NCBI GenBank assembly: GCA_947456995.1
Contig: CANGVB010000059.1
Coordinates: forward strand, 1 to 11,059
Reading direction: 5' to 3'
Length of the DNA stretch: 11,059 bases
Source of the DNA: Bryobacteraceae bacterium
GTDB lineage: Bacteria > Acidobacteriota > Terriglobia > Bryobacterales > Bryobacteraceae
Numbering within the stretch: position 1 is the stretch's first letter; each line of letters opens with the position of its first letter. The translations under genes were made by a program, and so were the position numbers. Positions 6,187 to 11,059 of the stretch are shown here, piece after piece. Under the pieces are notes generated by a model, which ran no database searches, was not told the origin of the DNA, and saw only the letters and a list, made by a program, of their open reading frames with translations.

Positions 6187-7017
6187 ATGGATCGTCGTAC
6201 TTTTCTAGCCGCCGGAGCTGCGGCAGGCCTCCTCCAGGGGGCATTCAAGAAGCCAGTAGGCCTTGAGCTCTACAGTGTCCGCAAAGAGTTTGTCAAAGAC
6301 ATGGCCGGAACAATCAAGGCCGTGGGCAAGATGGGTTATGAAGGCGTTGAGCTCTTTGGCTCTTACGCCGACTGGACCCCCGCTCAGGCCAAAGAAGCCT
6401 ACACCATGATCAAGGATGCCGGCATGAAGTGCTGGTCAGCCCACACCGGCGCCAAGTACTTCACCCCCGAACATCTGGACCGTGTCATCGAACTCAACTC
6501 GATCCTCGAGAGCAAGTACATGATCATGTCCAGCGCCGGCAAGGTAGACGGGATCGACGGCTGGAAGAAAGTCGCTGTGTCTCTGAACACCGCAGCCGAG
6601 AAGCTCAAGAAGGTCAAGAAGGGAACTGGCTTCCACAACCACGCCTCTGAGTTCATGCCCCTCAACGGGCAGAAGCCAATCGAAGTCTTGGCCAAAGAAA
6701 CGGTCAAAGATGTAGTCCTGCAGCTGGATGTCGGCACCTGCATCGAAGCCGGCACAGATCCGATCGCCTGGATCAAGGCCAACCCCGGCCGCATCCGCAG
6801 CCTTCACATGAAGGACTGGAAGCGCGGCCTGCCCAACCCGCACGACGGCTACAAGGTCTTGATCGGCGAAGGCGAAACAGACTGGAAGGCTGTAGTAAAC
6901 GAGAGCCTGAAGACCGGTGGTGCCGAGCACCTGCTCATCGAGCAGGAAGGCAGCAGGTTCTCCGAGTTCGAGACCGCCCAGAAGTGCATCGAAAATTTCA
7001 AGAAGATCATGGCCTAA
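6187..7017 (+). CDS. Tat-signal sugar phosphate isomerase/epimerase (TIM barrel)
   Basis: A 276-residue protein of the xylose-isomerase-like TIM-barrel superfamily, related to hydroxypyruvate isomerases and sugar epimerases. It opens with a twin-arginine signal, MDRRTFLAAGAAAGLLQ, so export as a folded metalloprotein is likely. The divalent-metal site is well represented: GFHNHASEF at 148-156 (Glu155), QLDVGT at 179-184 (Asp181), LHMKDW at 206-211 (His207) and IEQEG at 251-255 (Glu252 or Glu254). The substrate is not determinable; related exported proteins are thought to act on carbohydrates in the periplasm. It lies 17 bases after tsaD and three bases before the DinB-like gene, so the three may be co-transcribed. 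No strong Shine-Dalgarno precedes the ATG. Some of the signal's h-region ends without a clear AxA cleavage motif. Confidence 0.9.
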   Translation: MDRRTFLAAGAAAGLLQGAFKKPVGLELYSVRKEFVKDMAGTIKAVGKMGYEGVELFGSYADWTPAQAKEAYTMIKDAGMKCWSAHTGAKYFTPEHLDRVIELNSILESKYMIMSSAGKVDGIDGWKKVAVSLNTAAEKLKKVKKGTGFHNHASEFMPLNGQKPIEVLAKETVKDVVLQLDVGTCIEAGTDPIAWIKANPGRIRSLHMKDWKRGLPNPHDGYKVLIGEGETDWKAVVNESLKTGGAEHLLIEQEGSRFSEFETAQKCIENFKKIMA

Positions 7018-7020
7018 ACA

Positions 7021-7467
7021 ATGAAAGCACCAATCCTACTCCTCCTCGCCTCCAGCGCCTTCGCGCAGGAAGGCGTCACCGTAAATCTGAAGGCCCTCAT
7101 GGCCGACTACAAGAAGAAGGTGGTTGCCATCGCTGCCGCCTTCAAACCAGCCGATCAGGACTTCAAGCCCACGCCTGAAGTGATGTCGGTCAAGGAACTG
7201 GTCACCCACCTCGGTGATGCCAACTACTCACTCTGCGCACAGCTCAAGGGTGAGAAGAAGCCTACCGTCGGCACGCTAGCCGAAAGCTTCGACTATTGCC
7301 TTGCTGCCATCGATGCAGTGGACGGCAAGATGGCTCAGAAGACCACCGCCAAGACGCCGCGAGATAAGGGCTACATCGCCTTCCATCTCCTGGAGCACAC
7401 CGCTCTCCACTACGGCAATCTGGTCACCTACCTCCGCATCAAAGGTATGGCCCCACCCAAGGGCTAA
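7021..7467 (+). CDS. Secreted DinB-like protein
   Basis: A 148-residue protein with a short signal peptide (MKAPILLLLASSAFA, probable cleavage after Ala15) followed by a DinB-type four-helix domain. The metal-binding histidines of the DinB/YfiT superfamily appear at His63 in ELVTHLGDAN and at His126 and His130 in FHLLEHTALHYGNL, giving the typical triad. Two cysteines (Cys72, Cys93) could form a disulfide after export. Superfamily members include thiol transferases and many proteins of unknown function, so no reaction can be named. It begins three bases after the TIM-barrel stop and is followed after four bases by a strong terminator, making it the last gene of the tsaD-strand run. The ATG at 7021 is the only sensible start for the signal peptide; the Shine-Dalgarno is weak. 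Confidence 0.88.
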   Translation: MKAPILLLLASSAFAQEGVTVNLKALMADYKKKVVAIAAAFKPADQDFKPTPEVMSVKELVTHLGDANYSLCAQLKGEKKPTVGTLAESFDYCLAAIDAVDGKMAQKTTAKTPRDKGYIAFHLLEHTALHYGNLVTYLRIKGMAPPKG

Positions 7468-7471
7468 ACGC

Positions 7472-7503
7472 AAAAAGGCCCCCTCTTGCGAGGGGGCCTT
7501 TTT
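7472..7503. terminator. Strong bidirectional intrinsic terminator
   Basis: A perfect 14-base-pair inverted repeat, AAAAAGGCCCCCTC (7472-7485) and GAGGGGGCCTTTTT (7490-7503), with a TTGC loop at 7486-7489. The GC core is nine base pairs. T-runs follow the core on both strands, so it should end both the plus-strand transcript from the DinB-like gene (stop at 7465-7467) and the minus-strand transcript from clpP (stop at 7514-7516). It sits exactly between these convergent genes. Confidence 0.95.
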
Positions 7504-7513
7504 CAATTAGTGA

Positions 7514-8146
7514 CTACTTGGTAGTACGTTCGCGCGAAGCGATGATGCGGTCGATGATGCCATACTCGATCGCCTGAGGTGCTTCAAGGATGTAGTCCCG
7601 CTCGGTATCGCGGGCGATCTTGTCGATGGGCTGATTGGTCGCATCGGCCATGATGCCGTTCATGACTTCCTTCATGCGAAGGATCTCTTTGGCATAGATG
7701 TCGATGTCGGTTGCCTGGCCGCCGAGATTGCTCATCGAAGGCTGGTGGATCATGATGCGCGAGTGAGGCAGGGCAAAGCGCTTACCCTTGGTGCCGCAAG
7801 CAAGCAGCACCGCTGCCATCGAGGCAGCCTGCCCGATGCAGTAGGTAACGATGTCCGGCTCTACCAGATTCATCGTGTCCAGAATCGCAAGTCCCGCAGT
7901 GATCGAGCCACCGGGGGAGTTGATGTAAATGTTGATATCGCGATCGGGGTCTTCGCTGGCCAGGAAGAGGATTTGCGCAACAAGCAGGTTGGCAACCTGG
8001 TCGTCGATCGGGGTGCCGAGGAAGATGATGTTTTCCTTCAGCAGGCGCGAATAGATATCAAAGGAGCGCTCACCGCGCGTCGTCTGCTCGATCACCATTG
8101 GGACGAGGACGGAGTTGTTGTATTCGGGAGTTTGATTCTTCAGCAT
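7514..8146 (-). CDS. clpP: ATP-dependent Clp protease proteolytic subunit
   Basis: A 210-residue ClpP, the serine-protease subunit that forms double heptamer rings and degrades proteins fed by ClpX or ClpA/ClpC. It shows [22 protein letters not shown] (15-36), [13 protein letters not shown] (76-88), the catalytic serine in GQAASMAA (Ser109), the catalytic histidine in SRIMIHQP (His134), and an [21 protein letters not shown] block (179-199) carrying the catalytic aspartate (probably Asp184). Length is as usual. It starts seven bases after the dacB stop and is probably co-transcribed with it, rather than sitting between tig and clpX as in many bacteria. No Shine-Dalgarno is visible before the ATG at 8146. 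The N-terminal [12 protein letters not shown] is a plausible short propeptide. Confidence 0.97.
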   Translation of the reverse strand: MLKNQTPEYNNSVLVPMVIEQTTRGERSFDIYSRLLKENIIFLGTPIDDQVANLLVAQILFLASEDPDRDINIYINSPGGSITAGLAILDTMNLVEPDIVTYCIGQAASMAAVLLACGTKGKRFALPHSRIMIHQPSMSNLGGQATDIDIYAKEILRMKEVMNGIMADATNQPIDKIARDTERDYILEAPQAIEYGIIDRIIASRERTTK

Positions 8147-8153
8147 CAGATTG

Positions 8154-9542
8154 CTACTGCAACAATGCTAACGCGATTCGATCGATGGCGGTCCTCACCT
8201 CTTGGCTAGGCGCATTGTAATTGTTGGCAACGATCTGAAAGGCGATGGTCCCAAAGCGCCTGGATTCGGCATATCCGCCCAGTGCTGACACATGAGAAAG
8301 GCTACCCGTTTTACCCCGGATTGCCTTTGCTTTAGCCGACTTGTCGAAGCGATTCCGTAGCGTACCGTCCTCGGCACCTACTGGCAGGAAGTCCCGAAAG
8401 AGCTCGAGTTGCCCTTGCTTCTCGATAAAGCGCAATAGCTGCACCACAGCTTTTGGCGTCACCAGATTCAACCGCGACATCCCCGAACCGTCTTCGAAGT
8501 TCACTTCCTTTTCATCGATTCCCGCCATCTTGAGAAAGTCGCTGAACGGCATCTTCTGCCGAGCTGCCCTCAGCACCAGCTCTGCGTGAAGATTCTGGCT
8601 CACCTTATCCACCACCTTCAACAAGTCGGGGAGGGCAGGCGATTCGCGCCGTGCGAGCTCAAACGATTCGAGACTCGCAGGCGCGACGTGGCGAGCCTCT
8701 GCTCTGCCGTCGACGCGGATGCCTTCTTCACGCAAGACCTGACGAAAGGCAACTGCTGCAAAAAGAGCCGGATCATCGACGGCCAGATCGTTGGAATACT
8801 CTTTAGCCTCTGGCGGCAGATTCCCGCTCAGCACGACTGTGCGAGAACCGGGTTGGCGGTCGATGCGAACCCGCCTCGGTTTGTCTGCCAGTGTGCTCAC
8901 CTGGTTCAGCAGAGAGAAGTATTCAATGGCTGGATTCAGGGTGATTCCTTTAGCCGACAACGTGAGCCCAAAGACATTGTCGTTAAAGGTGAGAGCCGAC
9001 ACCGGAGCACCGTATTCAAACAGACCGTCATCTGCTGACCATCCACTCGGGATCGGGTCAAAGTCTTGCGCGGTATCGTCGCCAACAATACGCCCAGTGA
9101 CGTGCCGCACGCCTTTGTCTTTGAGTTGACGTGCCATCTCGCGTAGCGGCAGCAGAAGGTCGTCTTCAAAGGGCTTCTCCCGGTCGTAGGGATATCTTCT
9201 GGCAGATAAAGATGGGTCACCACCACCGTAGAGAACCAGATCACCACTGATCTTGCCGCTAGCGTCCATGGCACTGTCCGCGAGTACGCGCGTTGCAAAG
9301 CGGTGTTGTGGCCCAAGTGCTGTGAGCGCAAAAGCAGTCGAGAACAACTTGGTATTGGAGGCAGGAATAAAAAACTGGTCGGCATTTACGCTAGCCAAGA
9401 TTCTGCCCGACTTGACCTGAACTGCATGAACACCCCAGTGCACACGCTGGTTCTTTGTGATTACGGATCGCACGGCAGGCGCCAGTGGCTGAGCGCTCAA
9501 AGAGCAGGCTGTAAAGAGTAGGATGAAGGTGATGCGTAACAT
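8154..9542 (-). CDS. dacB: D-Ala-D-Ala carboxypeptidase/endopeptidase, PBP4 family
   Basis: A 462-residue class C low-molecular-mass penicillin-binding protein (peptidase family S13). It trims D-Ala from peptidoglycan stem peptides or cleaves cross-links in the periplasm. The three active-site motifs are present in order: SNTK at 62-65 (Ser62 nucleophile, Lys65), SQN at 315-317 and KTG at 411-413. Between the first two motifs is a long insert of about 240 residues, the hallmark of this family. The start at 9542 is chosen because it gives a clean signal peptide, [17 protein letters not shown] before Gln18. An upstream in-frame ATG at 9623 would add 27 arginine-rich residues unlike a signal. 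FTAC at 10-13 is an imperfect lipobox, so lipidation is possible but less likely. The gene is followed by clpP after seven bases. Confidence 0.95.
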   Translation of the reverse strand: MLRITFILLFTACSLSAQPLAPAVRSVITKNQRVHWGVHAVQVKSGRILASVNADQFFIPASNTKLFSTAFALTALGPQHRFATRVLADSAMDASGKISGDLVLYGGGDPSLSARRYPYDREKPFEDDLLLPLREMARQLKDKGVRHVTGRIVGDDTAQDFDPIPSGWSADDGLFEYGAPVSALTFNDNVFGLTLSAKGITLNPAIEYFSLLNQVSTLADKPRRVRIDRQPGSRTVVLSGNLPPEAKEYSNDLAVDDPALFAAVAFRQVLREEGIRVDGRAEARHVAPASLESFELARRESPALPDLLKVVDKVSQNLHAELVLRAARQKMPFSDFLKMAGIDEKEVNFEDGSGMSRLNLVTPKAVVQLLRFIEKQGQLELFRDFLPVGAEDGTLRNRFDKSAKAKAIRGKTGSLSHVSALGGYAESRRFGTIAFQIVANNYNAPSQEVRTAIDRIALALLQ

Positions 9543-10200
9543 GCTGCGAATTCTTATTGTGACGGCAATTGCGACGGCCTGGGGGCAGGGGGTTGCCCCG
9601 CGCGGTCTTACACTCAAGGCCAAGCCGGCAGACTACGAATTCTCCGGCGATGCGGGCAAGCTGCAGATCGGCGCGGCATACATGGGCCGCAGTTTTTCGG
9701 CTGGAACAAAGATGCACGACGCCGGCAACTTCATCGTGGTCGAAGTCGGCGTCTTCGCCAGCAAAGACTTCATGGGTGAGTTGAGCACCGGAGATTTTCA
9801 ATTAAGGATCGACGACAAGAAAACGGTGCTTCTGGCCGCAGCGCCAACGTTGGTTGCCAATACCCTGCGCAATCGCGATATGGATCCACAGCGCCGCCGG
9901 TTGGTTTATGGCGGGGGCATGGGGGATGCGCAAGTGATGGTGGGGCAACCGAGGCCGCAGGCCCGCTTTCCTGGCGACCCACGCCCAGGACAGCAACGCC
10001 CCGTCGGCATGCCAACCACCACAGAGAGTGATGCTCAGGATTGGGATGTAGCGATTGAAAGCGCGATACCGGAAGGGCCACTGCCAAGCGGGCGCGCAGG
10101 CAACCTCTACTTTGATTTCCCCGGAAAGATGACGAAAGTAAAAAGTTTGGTGTTGCAGTACTCAGGACCGGGTGGGAAGCTCGAATTGAGGCTTCGCTGA
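9523..10200 (+). CDS. Secreted protein of unknown function
   Basis: A 225-residue exported protein I cannot name. An N-terminal signal peptide ([20 protein letters not shown], cleavage near residues 18-22) precedes a beta-rich domain. Stretches such as NFIVVEVGVFASKDF (69-83), STGDFQLRIDDKKTVLLA (88-105) and the final NLYFDFPGKMTKVKSLVLQY (194-213) recall immunoglobulin-like, DUF4352-type domains, but this is fold resemblance only. Residues about 138-170 are rich in Pro, Gln, Arg and Gly and probably form a disordered loop splitting the domain. Three in-frame ATGs (9523, 9532, 9541) are possible; 9541 gives a shorter signal with AGGTGAT (9527-9533) seven bases upstream. The start region overlaps the oppositely oriented dacB start by up to 20 bases. 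The C-terminus ends in KLELRLR. Confidence 0.75.
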   Translation: MKVMRNMLRILIVTAIATAWGQGVAPRGLTLKAKPADYEFSGDAGKLQIGAAYMGRSFSAGTKMHDAGNFIVVEVGVFASKDFMGELSTGDFQLRIDDKKTVLLAAAPTLVANTLRNRDMDPQRRRLVYGGGMGDAQVMVGQPRPQARFPGDPRPGQQRPVGMPTTTESDAQDWDVAIESAIPEGPLPSGRAGNLYFDFPGKMTKVKSLVLQYSGPGGKLELRLR

Positions 10201-10202
10201 AG

Positions 10203-10208
10203 TATAAT
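10203..10208 (+). promoter_or_regulatory. Perfect -10 box before the radical SAM gene
   Basis: TATAAT, a full match to the sigma-70 -10 consensus, begins three bases after the stop codon of the preceding gene. Transcription would start near 10215, leaving a leader of about eight bases before the ATG at 10223. No good -35 is found 16-18 bases upstream (CTCGAA is at the 17-base spacing) and there is no extended TGN. If used, it separates the radical SAM gene from the upstream gene. Confidence 0.4.
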
Positions 10209-10222
10209 GAAAGTTTGGCCTA

Positions 10223-11059
10223 ATGCCCTCATTTTCATTTCGTATTCAAAAGCGTCTTGCCGCCTATCAGCGTTTGTTTCGCGAGCTTGCCCTCGTGGGC
10301 AAAGGTCTCGCATCGACTGATCATGTCGTTCAGGCGCATATCGTCCCGATTCGCCGATGCAACATCGATTGTGGCTATTGCAATGAGTACGATGACTTCT
10401 CGAAGGAAGTCCCGATTGACATTATGCTCGACCGGGTACGGCACCTGGGCCGGCTGGGCGCAACGCTAATCACGATCAGCGGCGGCGAGCCGATGCTGCA
10501 CAGCCGCATTGAAGACATCATTCGCGAAATCAAAAAGGTCGGCGCTATCGCCGGTATGATCACCAATGGTTATCTGCTGAATGAAAAAGAAATCAAGAGC
10601 CTGAATGAAGCGGGCCTCGATCACCTTCAGATTTCTATCGACAATCTTGTCCCCGATGAAGTTTCAAAGAAGAGCCTCAAGGTGCTGGATAAGCGATTGC
10701 AGTGGCTGGCTGAGTTCGCCCTGTTCCACGTCAATATCAACAGCGTAGTGGGGGCGGCTATCAAAAGCCCTGAAGACGCATTTGTCATTGCCAAACGCGC
10801 GCATGAGCTCAAGCTGAGTTCGACGGTTGGCATTATTCACGACGGCAGCGGACAGTTGAAGCCGCTTGGCCCTGTGGAGCGCGACGTCTTCCATCGCATT
10901 CGTGCATTGTCCAAGAAGAGCTATGCGCGGCTGAATGGCTTTCAGGAAAAGATTGCCGACGGTGAACCCAACGACTGGAAGTGCCGTGCCGGTGCACGCT
11001 ACCTCTATGTTTGCGAAGACGGTCTGGTTCACTATTGTTCGCAACAGCGGGGCTTTCCT
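10223..11059 (+). CDS. Radical SAM protein, 3' end cut by the window
   Basis: At least 279 residues with no stop before the window edge. The radical SAM iron-sulfur motif is CNIDCGYC (Cys46, Cys50, Cys53, spacing C-x3-C-x2-C), preceded by VVQAHIVPIRR. The SAM-binding GGEP follows at 87-90 in TLITISGGEPML, then MITNGY and LDHLQISIDN, all in the usual TIM-barrel order. Near the visible end, Cys254, Cys264 and Cys272 (DWKCRAGA, LYVCEDG, HYCSQQ) look like the start of a SPASM-type auxiliary cluster domain. The product is a 5'-deoxyadenosyl-radical enzyme. The substrate is unknown, and neither a peptide substrate nor a partner maturase gene is visible. The start at 10223 is the first ATG after the upstream stop, with weak GAAAG at 10209-10213 as a possible ribosome site. 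HpnH-like or other enzymes of this superfamily remain alternatives. Confidence 0.9.
   Translation, partial: MPSFSFRIQKRLAAYQRLFRELALVGKGLASTDHVVQAHIVPIRRCNIDCGYCNEYDDFSKEVPIDIMLDRVRHLGRLGATLITISGGEPMLHSRIEDIIREIKKVGAIAGMITNGYLLNEKEIKSLNEAGLDHLQISIDNLVPDEVSKKSLKVLDKRLQWLAEFALFHVNINSVVGAAIKSPEDAFVIAKRAHELKLSSTVGIIHDGSGQLKPLGPVERDVFHRIRALSKKSYARLNGFQEKIADGEPNDWKCRAGARYLYVCEDGLVHYCSQQRGFP

Noticed and set aside
8151..8162. TTGC-TACT-GCAA inverted repeat across the dacB stop
   Set aside because: The stem is only four base pairs; too short to call a regulatory structure for clpP.
9543..9623. Longer dacB start at 9623
   Set aside because: It adds 27 arginine-rich residues ahead of a clean signal peptide and overlaps the opposing secreted gene further; 9542 fits the family.
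1..11059. CRISPR arrays, tRNA or rRNA genes, insertion sequences, phage or defence modules
   Set aside because: No spaced direct repeats, cloverleaf-like sequence, transposase or integrase, terminal repeats, or defence-gene set beyond the single vapBC pair was seen on reading both strands.

Overview
The window reads as an ordinary chromosomal segment of a fairly GC-rich, Gram-negative-type bacterium. The best guess is an Acidobacteriota member close to Bryobacterales/Solibacter. This is inferred from a Tat-exported sugar-phosphate-isomerase-like protein, a secreted DinB-like protein, and a 'SKGP-T-GK-RSS-N-KHG' orphan protein of a type I associate with that phylum. No 16S gene or other decisive marker is present.

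Layout, left to right. Bases 1-370 hold no gene I can support, only a candidate terminator facing the next operon. A VapBC-type toxin-antitoxin pair (vapB 796-1038, vapC 371-799, both minus) follows; its genes overlap by ATGA and its promoter is placed so that vapB may be leaderless. An uncharacterised basic protein (1247-1825, +) converges on, and shares stop bases with, an alpha/beta hydrolase (1822-2628, minus). A divergent pair on the plus strand follows: an uncharacterised protein with a C-terminal membrane stretch (2667-3218), translationally coupled to a quinone-oxidoreductase-like MDR enzyme (3215-4162). The latter overlaps the 3' end of queA (4151-5140, minus) by 12 bases.

queA is head-to-head with tsaD (5156-6169, +), only 15 bases apart. 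Both are tRNA-modification enzymes (queuosine and t6A), and both use non-ATG starts. tsaD is followed on the same strand by a Tat-signal TIM-barrel isomerase-like protein (6187-7017) and a secreted DinB-like protein (7021-7467). A strong, nearly symmetric intrinsic terminator (7472-7503) closes this run and also the opposing dacB-clpP pair (dacB 8154-9542, clpP 7514-8146, minus). dacB starts head-to-head with a secreted protein of unknown function (9523-10200, +), whose start region overlaps the dacB start. A radical SAM protein (10223 to the window edge, +) is preceded by a perfect TATAAT box and is cut by the window end.

The genes are very tightly packed: overlapping stops, ATGA junctions, divergent starts a few bases apart, and several non-ATG starts or starts without a clear Shine-Dalgarno sequence. 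I found no tRNA, rRNA, CRISPR array, insertion sequence or phage module. I do not see a clear new multi-gene defence or biosynthetic system. The entries most worth following are the KHG-motif orphan protein, the truncated radical SAM protein with extra cysteines, the membrane protein/MDR pair, and the leaderless-looking vapBC promoter.
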